A stretch of 64,000 nt of DNA from Dietzia timorensis. Its GTDB lineage: Bacteria; Actinomycetota; Actinomycetes; Mycobacteriales; Mycobacteriaceae. The translations under genes were made by a program, and so were the position numbers. This document shows, one piece after another, positions 17,676 through 26,930 of the stretch. The stretch is taken from assembly GCF_001659785.1 (NCBI RefSeq), contig NZ_CP015961.1, positions 1,674,001 through 1,738,000 on the forward strand. Reading direction: 5' to 3'. The notes under the pieces are model-generated. The model ran no database searches, was not told the origin of the DNA, and saw nothing but the letters and a program-made list of their open reading frames with translations. Numbering within the stretch: the stretch's first letter is position 1; every line of letters begins with the position of its first letter.

Positions 17676-18611
17676 ATGCCCGAACACCTCCCCCCGCCAC
17701 AACCGATCGTCTCTCCCGACGTGCCCTCCGCCCGCCCGGAGTGGCGCCCCTCGGCCCGCCTCTTACAGCTCATGGATGACGCCGGACCCCTCGATACCCA
17801 GGTCTTGGAACTCCTCGCCATCGAGATCACCGAACACGTCGGCCGCGTGTTCCGCTACGAACTCGCTCTCGCAGAGCACGGGGACGGCACGGCATCCCGT
17901 GCCGAGGCTCTCGGGACACAGACGAAGTCGACAGATGTCGATCCGGTGACCCGTATCGATACCGAATCCGAGGCGCTCATCCGCCGGATTCTCGCCGAGC
18001 TCCGTCCGCAGGACGCGATCCTCGGCGAGGAGGAGGGCGGCCGGATCGCGGAGTCGGGTGTCACGTGGATCGCCGACCCCGTCGACGGAACGGTCAACCT
18101 GCTTTACGCGCTGCCGCTGTCCGTGGTCTCGCTGGGTGCCGTCATCGACGGGGAGCATGTGGCGGGCGCCGTGCACGCACTCAGTCTCGGGGACACGTAC
18201 GCGGCGCGCCGCGGCGGGGGAGCGTGGCACCGTACCTCCGCGGACGCGGGGTGGCGGCCGATCGGCGTATCCGGCCGCGAGGACCTGGCGACGGCGCTGG
18301 TGGCCACAGGGTTCTCCTATGAACGAGACGTCCGACGTCAGCAAGGGGACGTGGTTGCGCGACTACTGCCGAAGGTGCGCGACATCCGACGGCTCGGAGC
18401 GGCAGCGCTGGACCTATGCCATCTCGCCGCCGGCCGAATAGACGGCTACTACGAGCGCGGGATCAAGGTGTGGGACTACGCGGCAGGCTTGGTCATCGCC
18501 GAGGAGGCCGGCGCCATTGTCGAGCTGGCCAATGTCCCGAGCGAGCCCGTGGTCGCGGCGGCGCCGAGGATCGCCGCCGCGTTGAGCGCGGAGGTGCGAG
18601 GGGAGAGCTAG
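17676..18611 (+). CDS. suhB: Inositol monophosphatase family protein (SuhB)
   Basis: 311 residues. The metal and substrate motifs of Mg-dependent, Li-sensitive phosphatases are present: GEEEGG (~115), WIADPVDGTVN (~130-140) and the C-terminal KVWDYAAGLVIAEEAG (~260-275). In mycobacteria SuhB dephosphorylates inositol-1-phosphate for phosphatidylinositol and mycothiol synthesis. The ATG follows AAAGGA. It is convergent with cei and overlaps its stop by four bases. Confidence 0.93.
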   Translation: MPEHLPPPQPIVSPDVPSARPEWRPSARLLQLMDDAGPLDTQVLELLAIEITEHVGRVFRYELALAEHGDGTASRAEALGTQTKSTDVDPVTRIDTESEALIRRILAELRPQDAILGEEEGGRIAESGVTWIADPVDGTVNLLYALPLSVVSLGAVIDGEHVAGAVHALSLGDTYAARRGGGAWHRTSADAGWRPIGVSGREDLATALVATGFSYERDVRRQQGDVVARLLPKVRDIRRLGAAALDLCHLAAGRIDGYYERGIKVWDYAAGLVIAEEAGAIVELANVPSEPVVAAAPRIAAALSAEVRGES

Positions 18612-19252
18612 CAGCTCACTTCGGAGGAGGCGGGACCGACCTGCTCTTCGGAGGACTCTCCGCCGGAGGCCAGTGAGGTGAGCGCCTCCTTCGAGGCGTT
18701 CTCGGTGTTGAGTTCCTGGAAGTAGCTCCCGAGCGCGAGATCGACGGTATTGCCGGGGCGACCGTCGGCGACGAGCTGCATGCACGGCGCGGCGAGCTTG
18801 AGGGCCGCCGCCGCGGACTCTCCATCGCCGCCGTAGCGGATCTGGCCGTGGCACGTGAGGTTCTGTTCCGGGTAGAGCGGATCGTTGCCCACCGGGTTGG
18901 AGTCGGGCACGGCGAAGCCCATCTCGCCTAGCTCGGAGGCGACCTGCCCGGCCTGTCCGGTCTGGCCGTTGGCGTTGAGCACACGCACAGCTACCTGATC
19001 CAGCGGCGCCGCGTCGACGTCATCGAGCGTGCTCGCGTCCTCTTCCTGGAGTCCCGAAGCCTGGGCCTCGTCCGAAAGCTCGCAGGCCACAGTCGAGGTC
19101 TCCGGGTCGCTGATGGACACGGCGACGGCGGCGACGATCGCGCCGAGGACCAGCATCACCGCGACGACGAGCGCATACGGTGTCGTCAAACGGTCCCATC
19201 CGCGCTTGATCGGCGGGCGGGGAACGCTGCGAGAGCTCAGGTGAGCGACCAT
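18608..19252 (-). CDS. cei: Envelope integrity protein Cei (LytR C-terminal domain)
   Basis: 214 residues with one N-terminal membrane helix (~24-46, TTPYALVVAVMLVLGAIVAA) and an extracytoplasmic LytR_C-type domain from ~80 (VAVRVLNANGQTGQAGQVAS), which carries paired Cys. The homologue Rv2700 of M. tuberculosis supports cell-envelope integrity and virulence. Conserved position between suhB and the DUF4193 gene supports orthology. The acidic Glu/Ser tail is strain-specific. Confidence 0.88.
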   Translation of the reverse strand: MVAHLSSRSVPRPPIKRGWDRLTTPYALVVAVMLVLGAIVAAVAVSISDPETSTVACELSDEAQASGLQEEDASTLDDVDAAPLDQVAVRVLNANGQTGQAGQVASELGEMGFAVPDSNPVGNDPLYPEQNLTCHGQIRYGGDGESAAAALKLAAPCMQLVADGRPGNTVDLALGSYFQELNTENASKEALTSLASGGESSEEQVGPASSEVSC

Positions 19253-19688
19253 GGCTGTAAATCGACCTTCCTTGCGCCCGGATCCATCGGGGCGGGTACA
19301 ACGCGTGCGGCGTCTACTCTAGGCTGTCCCCGCCGGATTCCCGTGCCACGGCGCGCGCAAAGGCCTCGCCGGGCATGCGGGAAGGGCGAAAGTACGGGGC
19401 GTATGACGGCGGACATCGGAGAAATTCCGGACACCTATCCTCGCGCGGGAATCACCCATGAAAAGGGGTGAATTTATCTGAAACCAGTTCTTATTTATCC
19501 AGCACACCCGGCGTACGGTGGGCTTTTGTCTGAGGATATCGCGTTATCTCGACACGCCTGTTGCTTCGGGGTGTGTCGTGCGCTATTTTGCGATCGCTGG
19601 ATGCGTTAGTTAATGAACGCACAGTAACCGAATGGATGGCGTGATCGAGGCCATTCACCACCACCGGATAGTTCGAGGAATGTTAATC
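19253..19688. other. Divergent promoter region of cei and the DUF4193 gene
   Basis: 435 bp without a supported gene. It contains a hairpin CGACACGCC/GGTGTGTCG (19550-19558 with 19570-19578, one G-U pair), possibly a short transcript end or leader structure. GAGGA directly before the DUF4193 ATG is its ribosome site. Confidence 0.4.
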
Positions 19689-19991
19689 ATGGCTACCGAT
19701 TACGATGCCCCCCGTAGGACTGACTCGGACGAGCTCGGCGCCGATTCGCTCGAGGAGCTCAAGGCTCGCCGCGGCGGAGAGGGAACGACCGGTGTCGTGG
19801 ACGAGGACGAGACGGCCACGGCCGAGTCCTACGAGCTTCCCGGCGCGGATCTGTCGGGCGAAGAGCTCAGCGTGAGCGTCGTGCCGATTCAGAACAACGA
19901 GTTCACCTGCAGTTCGTGCTTCCTGGTCCACCACCGCAGCCGGCTCGCCCGAATGGACGGCAACCTTCCGGTCTGCCAGGACTGCGCATAG
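19689..19991 (+). CDS. DUF4193 family protein
   Basis: 100 residues, matching the Rv2699c family (MATDYDAPR...DSLEELKARR). The C-terminus holds two CxxC pairs, CSSC and CQDC, forming a likely zinc ribbon. Function is unknown. ATG 19689 has GAGGA about nine bases upstream, so the longer upstream frame is rejected. Position next to cei and DUF3093 matches other Mycobacteriales. Confidence 0.9.
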   Translation: MATDYDAPRRTDSDELGADSLEELKARRGGEGTTGVVDEDETATAESYELPGADLSGEELSVSVVPIQNNEFTCSSCFLVHHRSRLARMDGNLPVCQDCA

Positions 19992-20055
19992 CTGAGGGCC
20001 GGGTGCCCCGCGACCGCGCGGGGCGGCCCGAAGTGTGGTCGGCATCGCCGGCCCC

Positions 20056-20568
20056 TTAGTTCTCTACCTTCCCAGGCAACAGATCGGTGAGCTCGTTCGG
20101 GCGCCGGGTGCTGATGAGCCAATACGGTGTCGGATCAGAGGGGTCGTCGAGAACGACGATCGCCATCGTCGGCACGTATCCGCGGTGGACTACGTAGGCC
20201 TCGGGGTCCAATTGACGCCCCATCGCCGCGCTCTTCGCCGTCTTGGGTACCACCGCGCATCGCGAGATCGCGTCGAACGGCAGCGTGGCGCCGCCTGCGA
20301 CGAGAGAACGCGCACCTCCGCCGTCATCGACGACGGCGACCCTTTCTCTACCCAGGCGCCACATGAGCCAGATCATCAATGGGCCGACGAGGACGAGAAG
20401 TAACCACACCCACCAGGGTGAGCTGATGAACACCCCCTGGCCGATGACGATGGCGATGACGCCGAAGAGGAACAACCACCACCAAAGCGGCACATAGAGG
20501 CGCTCGGTGAACAGCTCCCTCGCCGTATCGTTTCCAGAGCCCGGGGCCGATTCCATACGTTCACTCAC
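20056..20568 (-). CDS. DUF3093 membrane protein
   Basis: 170 residues from GTG 20568. Two adjacent membrane helices at ~25-70 ([37 protein letters not shown]) are followed by a soluble domain ending in [16 protein letters not shown]. It is orthologous in position to Rv2698. No ribosome site precedes GTG 20568 or ATG 20556; a possible -10 (TAGTCT) lies seven bases before the GTG, suggesting a leaderless mRNA. Function is unknown. Confidence 0.85.
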   Translation of the reverse strand: MSERMESAPGSGNDTARELFTERLYVPLWWWLFLFGVIAIVIGQGVFISSPWWVWLLLVLVGPLMIWLMWRLGRERVAVVDDGGGARSLVAGGATLPFDAISRCAVVPKTAKSAAMGRQLDPEAYVVHRGYVPTMAIVVLDDPSDPTPYWLISTRRPNELTDLLPGKVEN

Positions 20569-20691
20569 GGGTACCAGACTATCGCGGCGACCCCGCACCT
20601 CCAGAACCTCGGTCTCGGGGGAGCAGACCCCCACCTGGCATGCTGGTGGCGAAAAGTTACAGCAACAGCACCGACCGTGGAGGCAAGCCCC

Positions 20692-21201
20692 GTGTCCGAA
20701 ACCCCCGCCACCCCCTCTTCCACGCCGTCCGCAGCCGGCGGCCCGGGAGAGCTGCTCGTCCACCGCCTGGACCCGGAGCTGCCGATGCCGGTACGCGGCC
20801 ACGCCGACGACGCGGGAATCGATGTATATAGCGCCGAAGACGTCTCGCTGCAGCCGGGCGCGCGCCACCTCACGGGAACCGGTCTCGCCGTGCGCATCCC
20901 ACCGGGGTTCGTCGGGCTCATGCACCCGCGATCGGGGCTCGCCCACAAGGCGGGGCTATCCATGGTGAATACGCCTGGCACGATCGATGCCGGATACACC
21001 GGCGAACTCAAGGTCAACCTCATCAACCACGATCCGGCCGAGCCGATCCATATTCGCCGGGGCGATCGAATCGCGCAGCTACTTGTCCAGCGCGTCGAAC
21101 TGTGGCCGGTGCGTGAAGTAGAAAGCGTCGCCGAACTAGGGGAGAGCGCCCGCGGGGCGAAGGGGTTCGGATCGACCGGCGGACACGACCGACTCGGCTG
21201 A
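20692..21201 (+). CDS. dut: Deoxyuridine 5'-triphosphate nucleotidohydrolase (dUTPase)
   Basis: Hydrolyses dUTP to dUMP and PPi, keeping uracil out of DNA and feeding dTMP synthesis. 169 residues from GTG 20692, which follows GGAGG. All five trimeric dUTPase motifs are present: [11 protein letters not shown] (1), [10 protein letters not shown] (2), [16 protein letters not shown] (3), [10 protein letters not shown] (4) and KGFGSTGGH (5). The N-terminus has a Ser/Pro-rich extension of ~20 residues. It sits in the conserved dut-DUF3710-OB-DUF3159 series. Confidence 0.97.
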   Translation: MSETPATPSSTPSAAGGPGELLVHRLDPELPMPVRGHADDAGIDVYSAEDVSLQPGARHLTGTGLAVRIPPGFVGLMHPRSGLAHKAGLSMVNTPGTIDAGYTGELKVNLINHDPAEPIHIRRGDRIAQLLVQRVELWPVREVESVAELGESARGAKGFGSTGGHDRLG

Positions 21202-21351
21202 GCCGTACGGCGTGGAAAGCGAACGGATATCTCGGCCGACGGCGTAGGGGTGGCATCCCCGGAGTACGGTCGGATGGAGAAAATCCGAATAGCATTAGGC
21301 GAGAACCGCTCGCGCAGCGAGTGCGACGTGGCGATAGAGGGAGCGTGAAGA

Positions 21352-22260
21352 ATGTTCGGTCGTCGGAAGAATTCCAACGCGGCAACACCGGGAAACGATG
21401 ATGCGGCAACGGTAGCCGACACAGAACAGGCGGAGCAGCCGGAAAAATCGGAGGGCTTCGACTTCGATCCACAGGACGGGCCCTTTGACAAGTCGGCGGT
21501 GCCCGATGTCGAAGCGTTCTACAAGGACCTGGGGTACGGCTACCTCAACCTCGGCACGATCGTGCTCGGGATCCCGCCGAATGCGCAGCTCAACGCGGCG
21601 CTGTCCCAGGACGGCACACCCGAATTCCACGTAGTGAGCGAGGCCGCGCGGGTGATCCCGCGTGCATTCTCAGCGCCGCGCAGTGGCGGCCAGTGGCGCA
21701 CATTCATGTCGTCCATTCGCGAGCAGCTCGACAAGCAGGGTGCAACCACCTTCCACGAGGACGGACCGTGGGGCCGAGAGCTCGTCGCCGAGCAATCGAA
21801 CGCGATGCTCCGCCTCATCGGCGTCGAAGGCCCGCGGTGGATGCTAGAGGTCCGCGTGGTGAGTACGAATGACAAGGCCGAAGAGGCGATGGAGCAAGCA
21901 CGCGAGATCGTCGGACGGTTCATCGTCAACCGCGGCACGGATCCGATGCCGGCAGGGGAGCTACTGCCGATGGACATCCCGGAGGAGATCACCGCGTCGC
22001 TCAACCAGGCCCGCCAGCAGCTCGCGCAGCAGCAGGCGGCGACCGCTCGCTCCGCGCAAGCCGGGTCTCAGCCGCAGGCGCAGGGCACCACGGCGGCTCC
22101 CGCAGGTGCGCAGCCGGCGGCACCGGCGCCGAATGCGGCACAGAACCAGGCGCCGGCTCCGCACCAGGCCGCGGGCGGCAGCGGCGAGCCGCCGCAGATG
22201 AAGCAGCGCAAGCGCACCTCCGCGATGAACCGCCTTCACGAACTCGACGATGAGAAGTAG
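21352..22260 (+). CDS. DUF3710 protein
   Basis: 302 residues. The conserved core is ~45-210 (DVEAFYKDLGYGYLNLGTIVL; GVEGPRWMLEVRVV), preceded by an acidic stretch. The C-terminal ~80 residues are low complexity, rich in Gln/Ala/Pro with LAQQQA-type repeats, then a basic patch. It is orthologous in position to Rv2696c. Function is unknown. GGGAGCG precedes the ATG. Confidence 0.88.
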   Translation: MFGRRKNSNAATPGNDDAATVADTEQAEQPEKSEGFDFDPQDGPFDKSAVPDVEAFYKDLGYGYLNLGTIVLGIPPNAQLNAALSQDGTPEFHVVSEAARVIPRAFSAPRSGGQWRTFMSSIREQLDKQGATTFHEDGPWGRELVAEQSNAMLRLIGVEGPRWMLEVRVVSTNDKAEEAMEQAREIVGRFIVNRGTDPMPAGELLPMDIPEEITASLNQARQQLAQQQAATARSAQAGSQPQAQGTTAAPAGAQPAAPAPNAAQNQAPAPHQAAGGSGEPPQMKQRKRTSAMNRLHELDDEK

Positions 22261-22308
22261 ACTTTCCTCGTTCCCGCAATTCTCTGTGCTCGATCTGGAG
22301 GTACACCG

Positions 22309-22704
22309 GTGAGCGACACGGGTTTCCTGGGTCGACTGGGTGCGCGATTGACGCAAACGTTGGAAAACTCCGACGCCGAAGAGCTCGAGAAGGCGTCCCG
22401 CTCCTCGGGCGCGGATTCCGTGTGCTCTTGTTCCTGTGGGCAGTCCGCCACGATCATCGGGCGCATCCGCTGCGTCACCTACGGGCTTGGAGAAGACGAG
22501 CTCGGAGTGACCGCAGAGGTATACGATGGCACGGCATCCGTGGACGTGGTCTGGTTGGGACGGCGATCGATCCCCGGCATCGAGGTGGGGCGTTGCCTCC
22601 AGGTGTCCGGCCGCGTCGCGTTCAAGGACAACCGCCGAGTGCTTTTCAACCCCCGCTACGAACTACGCGAAGACGTTTCCGGTCCCGCGCGAGAAGGACG
22701 CTAA
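22309..22704 (+). CDS. OB-fold nucleic-acid-binding domain protein
   Basis: 131 residues from GTG 22309, preceded by GGAGG. The OB fold spans ~45-125 (IIGRIRCVTYG...ASVDVVWLGRRSIPGIEVGRCLQVSGRV). A cluster CSCSCG at ~39-44 is unusual and could bind metal. It corresponds to Rv2694c. It probably binds nucleic acid; the partner is unknown. It is 4 bp from the next gene, so cotranslated. Confidence 0.85.
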   Translation: MSDTGFLGRLGARLTQTLENSDAEELEKASRSSGADSVCSCSCGQSATIIGRIRCVTYGLGEDELGVTAEVYDGTASVDVVWLGRRSIPGIEVGRCLQVSGRVAFKDNRRVLFNPRYELREDVSGPAREGR

Positions 22705-22707
22705 TCA

Positions 22708-23523
22708 GTGAGCGATCAGCCCACCGAGAAATCATCCCATTCAGCGTCGTCGAAAGCGGGCGCCAAACCATCGACCCCGTCGATGTTCGGAGATCCGGAC
22801 GCGCCATTGCTCGAACAGATGGGCGGCGTCAAGGGCCTGGTCACATCTACGCTCCCAGTGCTCGCATTCGTTCCGGTCAACGCCTTCTGGGGGCTGCGGC
22901 CCGCGATGTTCGCAGCCGTCGGCGCGGCTATTCTACTTCTGTTGTGGACCGTGTTTCGTCGCGAGAAGATCGCTCCCGCGATCGGCGGATTCTTTGCCGT
23001 GGTGATCTGCGTGTTCATCGCCTATCGCACCGGCTCGGCGCGCGGGTACTACCTCTACGGCATCATCACCCAGATCGTCTACGGGCTCGTGTTCGGGGTG
23101 AGCGCCGCGGTGAAATGGCCGCTGGTCGGCGTCATCTGGGGCTTCGTTAACGGGCACGGGAATGCGTGGCGCAAGGTCCCCGCCGCGATGCGGTGGTACA
23201 TCGTCGCCACCGCGATCTGGGCTTTCGTGTTCTTCGCGCGCGTCGCGGTGCAGGCGCCTTTGTATTACGCCGATCTCGAAGATGCTCTCGGTGTCGCGCG
23301 CATCGTCATGGGCTGGCCGCTCGCCATCGTCGCCGCGGCAGGCACCGTGTGGGCCGTGAAGAAGGCGAACGACGGCGAGGAAGCCTGGTACGCCAAGCAT
23401 CCGGAGGATCGCCCCGTTATCAAGGGGCATGAGGCCGACGCCGAGGCGTCGGAGCCGGACGGTGGGGCCGAGGAGCCTCAGGGCTACGAAGAGGCTGCCG
23501 GCGACGATTCGCCGCGCCACTAA
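22708..23523 (+). CDS. DUF3159 membrane protein
   Basis: 271 residues with about six predicted membrane helices between ~35 and 225 and acidic ends. It has the family layout of DUF3159 (Rv2693c) and the conserved position at the end of the sigA-dut block. GTG 22708 is preceded by AGAAGGA. Function is unknown. Confidence 0.85.
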   Translation: MSDQPTEKSSHSASSKAGAKPSTPSMFGDPDAPLLEQMGGVKGLVTSTLPVLAFVPVNAFWGLRPAMFAAVGAAILLLLWTVFRREKIAPAIGGFFAVVICVFIAYRTGSARGYYLYGIITQIVYGLVFGVSAAVKWPLVGVIWGFVNGHGNAWRKVPAAMRWYIVATAIWAFVFFARVAVQAPLYYADLEDALGVARIVMGWPLAIVAAAGTVWAVKKANDGEEAWYAKHPEDRPVIKGHEADAEASEPDGGAEEPQGYEEAAGDDSPRH

Positions 23524-23666
23524 AGGTTCGTACGCCGAATTCGGCAACTACACACGAATACATCTCTCTACACGTCTCGGCGTTGAATACAGCACCGGCA
23601 TGCCGTGCCGGCTTGGGGGTGGGCACCTCCGACGTCATACGCGTGCATGAACTACGTAGGACGTAG

Positions 23667-23701
23667 AAATCCCCCGCCCTCCGTGGGAGAGCGGGGGATT
23701 T
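23667..23701. terminator. Bidirectional terminator between DUF3159 gene and ahpD
   Basis: AAATCCCCCGC (23667-23677) pairs with GCGGGGGATTT (23691-23701), giving U-tracts in both directions. Confidence 0.85.
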
Positions 23702-23727
23702 TCTATCGGCCGTGACGGCGGAAGTGC

Positions 23728-24252
23728 TTAGAGCGCGGCGTCGATCTGGATGGCCTGCGCGACTCCCTGGACGGTCGCGGCGACCTTGATGGCCTCCCAG
23801 ACCTGCTCCTTGGTGAGGCCCTCTTCGCGGATCTTCGTCTCGTGCGCGAGGGTGCAGTGCTCGCAACCGTTGATGACGGAGACGACTGTCGACCACAGTT
23901 CGAAGTCGGCCTGGTCGACGCCCGGGTTGCCGATGACGTTCATGCGCAGACCCATGCGCACCTGGGCGTAGTCATCTCCGAGCCACGACTTCGCGCGGTA
24001 GGACACGTTGTTCATCGCCATGATCGACGATGCGGCGAGCGCGGCGTTGAACGCCTCGTCGGACAGGTGTCCGCGAGCCTCATCGGCGATCTCGGAAAGC
24101 ACTGTGTCGTTCCGGGTCGTGGCGGCAGCGGCGAGGAGGGCCCCCCACAGCTGCTGCTCGTTCAGCTCGGTGGAGCGAGCGAGTGAACCGAGATTGAGCT
24201 TGAGATCCTTGGCGTACTCGGGGAGTCCGTTCTTCAGATTGTCAATGCTCAT
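23728..24252 (-). CDS. ahpD: Alkyl hydroperoxidase AhpD
   Basis: 174 residues, family length. The thiol active site is CEHCTLAH (~130), with the proton-relay Glu in the preceding helix. AhpD regenerates AhpC in actinobacteria, together with lipoamide and dihydrolipoamide acyltransferase. Its ATG abuts the ahpC stop (TAAATG), so it is translated as the second gene of the operon. Controlled with ahpC by the divergent OxyR. Confidence 0.95.
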   Translation of the reverse strand: MSIDNLKNGLPEYAKDLKLNLGSLARSTELNEQQLWGALLAAAATTRNDTVLSEIADEARGHLSDEAFNAALAASSIMAMNNVSYRAKSWLGDDYAQVRMGLRMNVIGNPGVDQADFELWSTVVSVINGCEHCTLAHETKIREEGLTKEQVWEAIKVAATVQGVAQAIQIDAAL

Positions 24253-24849
24253 TTACTTGATTCCCTCCTGCATCTCGGAGAACTTGTCGATGTTCTTCGT
24301 CGGGTCGTTGGCCTGCCAGTTGCAAGCGCAGACCTCGGAGGACTGGAGAGCGTCGAGGACGCGGAGGACCTCGTCGACGTTACGGCCGACGGCGTCCGGC
24401 GTGACCGAGACGAACTGGATGACGTTGTCCGGGTCGACGATGAAGGTTGCGCGATCCGCGACACCCTCGGCATTCTCGACGCCGAGCTGCTTGATGAGGT
24501 CGTGCTTGATGTCCGAGAGGATCGGGAACGGCACGGTCTTGAGGTCCTCGTGGGTCGCGCGCCAGTTGAAGTGCGAGAACTCGTTATCGATCGAGCCGCC
24601 GATGATCTGGGTGTCGCGGTCGGCGAACTCGTCGTTGAGCTTGCCGAATGCGGCGATCTCGGTGGGGCACACGAAGGTGAAGTCCTTCGGGTAGAAGAAA
24701 ATCACGCGCCACTTGCCGCTGTAGGACTGGTTGGTGACCGTCTCGAAGTAGTCCTCGGGCTGCGAAGCGTTGATGTCGCTGAGGTTGCCGCCGCGAAGAG
24801 CGGTGAGCTCGAAGTCCGGGAACTGGTCGCCGATGGTACGGATAGCCAT
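24253..24849 (-). CDS. ahpC: Peroxiredoxin AhpC
   Basis: 198 residues. The peroxidatic Cys is in DFTFVCPTEIAAF (~61) and resolving Cys residues are in SEVCACNW (~174-176), the three-Cys pattern seen in mycobacterial AhpC. It reduces H2O2, organic peroxides and peroxynitrite in the cytoplasm. The start has a strong AGGAGG site. First gene of ahpCD, with a promoter in the oxyR intergenic region. Confidence 0.97.
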   Translation of the reverse strand: MAIRTIGDQFPDFELTALRGGNLSDINASQPEDYFETVTNQSYSGKWRVIFFYPKDFTFVCPTEIAAFGKLNDEFADRDTQIIGGSIDNEFSHFNWRATHEDLKTVPFPILSDIKHDLIKQLGVENAEGVADRATFIVDPDNVIQFVSVTPDAVGRNVDEVLRVLDALQSSEVCACNWQANDPTKNIDKFSEMQEGIK

Positions 24850-24915
24850 GTGTGCCTCCTAGTGGGCGCGGATATTTGGAAGATTTGTGTCCACTCGTTG
24901 AAGTGGCCCATGACC

Positions 24916-24952
24916 ACTATGCCCAGCGCGATTCTAAAAGTAAACCTAATAG
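24916..24952 (-). promoter_or_regulatory. ahpC promoter with overlapping candidate OxyR site
   Basis: TTTACT (24939-24944) and CATAGT (24916-24921) on the minus strand are 17 nt apart. A partly symmetric CTANNAG-N5-CTNNTAG element (24934-24952) covers the -35, where an OxyR activator would bind. Confidence 0.5.
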
Positions 24953-24981
24953 TGACGTAGCTAACTAATCAGTTGTGCTTA

Positions 24982-25010
24982 TTGCTTGGATGGATTGCCC
25001 GGCATACGGT
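24982..25010 (+). promoter_or_regulatory. oxyR promoter
   Basis: TTGCTT (24982-24987) and TACGGT (25005-25010) are spaced by 17 nt. The -10 ends seven bases before ATG 25018, suggesting a leaderless transcript. Confidence 0.5.
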
Positions 25011-25017
25011 TATGTTC

Positions 25018-25989
25018 ATGCCGCGCACCGAATTTTCGCCCACGCCCGCCCAGCTGCGGGCGTTCGTCAAGGTCGCTGACCTCGGAAGTTTTACCGCCGC
25101 GGCCGCGGCGGCGGGACAGAGCCAGTCTGCGCTCTCGCAGGCCCTGTCCTCGCTCGAAACGGGTCTGCGGGTAGAGCTCGTGCGGCGCGGTGCCCGGAAG
25201 ATCGAGCTGTCCGCCGAGGGGCTCAATCTGCTGCCCTTCGCTCGCACAGCGCTGCAGTCCCTCGATGCGATGGTCGCAGCCGCAGATCCCGGCCGCGCGG
25301 GGAGGGTGACGGTGAACATGGGCGTCATCCCCACCGTCGCGCCGTACCTTCTCCCGTCGCTTCTTCGCGGTATGGCTGCGCCCGAGTCGGGCTTCCAGCC
25401 CGTGGTAGTCGAGGAGCAGACGGCCGATCTCGTCGAATCCGTGCGTTCCGGACGTCTCGACGTCGCGATTCTTGCCATCCCGGTGGGCGCACGCGGGCTG
25501 CTCGAGTACCCGCTTTACAACGAACGTTTCGTCCTTGCCGCGCCCTCGGGCCACGCCCTCGCTTCAAGGGACGAGATATTCCCACAGGACCTCGACGAGG
25601 AAGTCGTCCTCCTGCTCGAGGCCGGCCATTGCCTGCGTGACCAGACTCTCGATCTGTGCAGGCAGGGCAATGCCCGCATCCTCGGTTCTACCCAGACCAA
25701 GGTGTCGAACCTGTCCACGGCCGTGCGCTGCGTCGAGGCGGGGCTCGGGATCACCGTCCTTCCCGCGACCGCGGCCGCTGTCGAGGCGCGCGACACCGAC
25801 TGCGCCCTCGTGGAGTTCGGCGAGCCCCGTCCGGCGCGCACGATCGGATTACTGGCCCGGGAAACGGTTCCCGCGCAGGTCATCGACACCATTTATGACG
25901 TCGTACAGCGCTTCGTCGCCCCTGCCCTCGAGATCGACCCCGTGCCTTCGAGGCGTCGCCCCGCCGACGGCGAAATCCTCGAGACCTGA
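25018..25989 (+). CDS. oxyR: Peroxide-sensing LysR regulator OxyR
   Basis: 323 residues. The LysR winged helix is at ~8-65 (QLRAFVKVADLGSFTAAA). The redox switch Cys pair lies in GHCLRDQTLDLC (~202-211), matching C199 and C208 of E. coli OxyR. It is divergent from ahpCD, its usual target. ATG 25018 is chosen over 25012 because of the leaderless promoter geometry. The ~30 residues after the effector domain are variable. Confidence 0.93.
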   Translation: MPRTEFSPTPAQLRAFVKVADLGSFTAAAAAAGQSQSALSQALSSLETGLRVELVRRGARKIELSAEGLNLLPFARTALQSLDAMVAAADPGRAGRVTVNMGVIPTVAPYLLPSLLRGMAAPESGFQPVVVEEQTADLVESVRSGRLDVAILAIPVGARGLLEYPLYNERFVLAAPSGHALASRDEIFPQDLDEEVVLLLEAGHCLRDQTLDLCRQGNARILGSTQTKVSNLSTAVRCVEAGLGITVLPATAAAVEARDTDCALVEFGEPRPARTIGLLARETVPAQVIDTIYDVVQRFVAPALEIDPVPSRRRPADGEILET

Positions 25990-26003
25990 AGCCTCGCCGT
26001 TGC

Positions 26004-26930
26004 CTACTCGGGCAGCACTCCAAGCGAGGCATACAACTCGAGTAGTCGCTCGCGAAGCTCGTTCGTCTCTTCCGCCCAGCGTCGCTGGAACGCTGCGTAG
26101 TGCGCGCGACCCTGCGGTGTCTCGATCTTGATCGGCTCGTAGCCGTACTCGCTCAAGTCGTACGGCGACGCCTGCATATCCACCACTCGGGCACGCAAGC
26201 TGGAGCGGAAGGTATCCAAGAGCAGGTCCGAGGGGCAGGCGGGGCCGAGCTCTGAGGCCCAGCGGTAAAGGTCCATTCCCGCGTGCAGACACGCCGGTTG
26301 TTCCCGTTCGAGTTGGGAGTCCCGGCTGAGGGCGAATTCGTTGAGTGGCTCGGCGGGCGCGGTGAAAAACCGGAACGCGTCGAAGTGGGTGCAGTGGACC
26401 CCGGCCTCGACCTGCTCGGCGATGGTCCCCTCGCTCACGCGAAGGGGAACCTGTTCGTGGCGTATCTCGTGCGGGCGCAGGCGGTAGACCATCGCCCATT
26501 CGTGCCGTCCGAAGCAACCGAAACGTGGCGGCCGGGAAGCGGTGCGTGACACGATCGTCGCCGCGCGCTGCCAACGTTTGCCCTTGGACTCGGCCACCGC
26601 GTCGACGTCCACCTCTATGGCCGAGGTGCTTTGATCCTCGGCCGTGCCGACGCGGCGGTAGAAGCGGGGGATATCGCGGCGGTCGTCCTCTATCTCGAGC
26701 TGCACGCCGATACCGGGGTGCCAGGTACGGAGCGCCCCGACCGACGACCGGTAATAGGTGAACAGGAAGTCGATGATCGGATGCTTGATGCCCTCGTGCG
26801 AGCGGCGCAGGTGCGCCGCGGTCAGCTCGTCGACCGCGGCGTGGTGTTCGGCCTCGCAGGCGCGCCAGTCTTCCAGCGCGACTCGCTGGCGACTAGCGTG
26901 TGCGCCCGTCTCGGCGGTAATGGGTGCCAT
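26004..26930 (-). CDS. Actinobacterial family commonly annotated 3-methyladenine DNA glycosylase
   Basis: 308 residues. The N-terminal motif VDELTAAHLRRSHEGIKHPIIDFLFTYY is split by the family hallmark HPIIDFLFTYY followed by LRTWHPG; related actinobacterial proteins are annotated as 3-methyladenine DNA glycosylases, but I see no helix-hairpin-helix-GPD or MPG signature, so the enzymatic role is doubtful. It contains conserved His/Cys (VHCTHFDAFRFF, ACLHAGMDLYRWA). It overlaps the 3' end of the upstream CBS-domain gene by 38 bp, so it is translationally coupled. It is convergent with oxyR, 14 bp apart. Confidence 0.6.
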   Translation of the reverse strand: MAPITAETGAHASRQRVALEDWRACEAEHHAAVDELTAAHLRRSHEGIKHPIIDFLFTYYRSSVGALRTWHPGIGVQLEIEDDRRDIPRFYRRVGTAEDQSTSAIEVDVDAVAESKGKRWQRAATIVSRTASRPPRFGCFGRHEWAMVYRLRPHEIRHEQVPLRVSEGTIAEQVEAGVHCTHFDAFRFFTAPAEPLNEFALSRDSQLEREQPACLHAGMDLYRWASELGPACPSDLLLDTFRSSLRARVVDMQASPYDLSEYGYEPIKIETPQGRAHYAAFQRRWAEETNELRERLLELYASLGVLPE

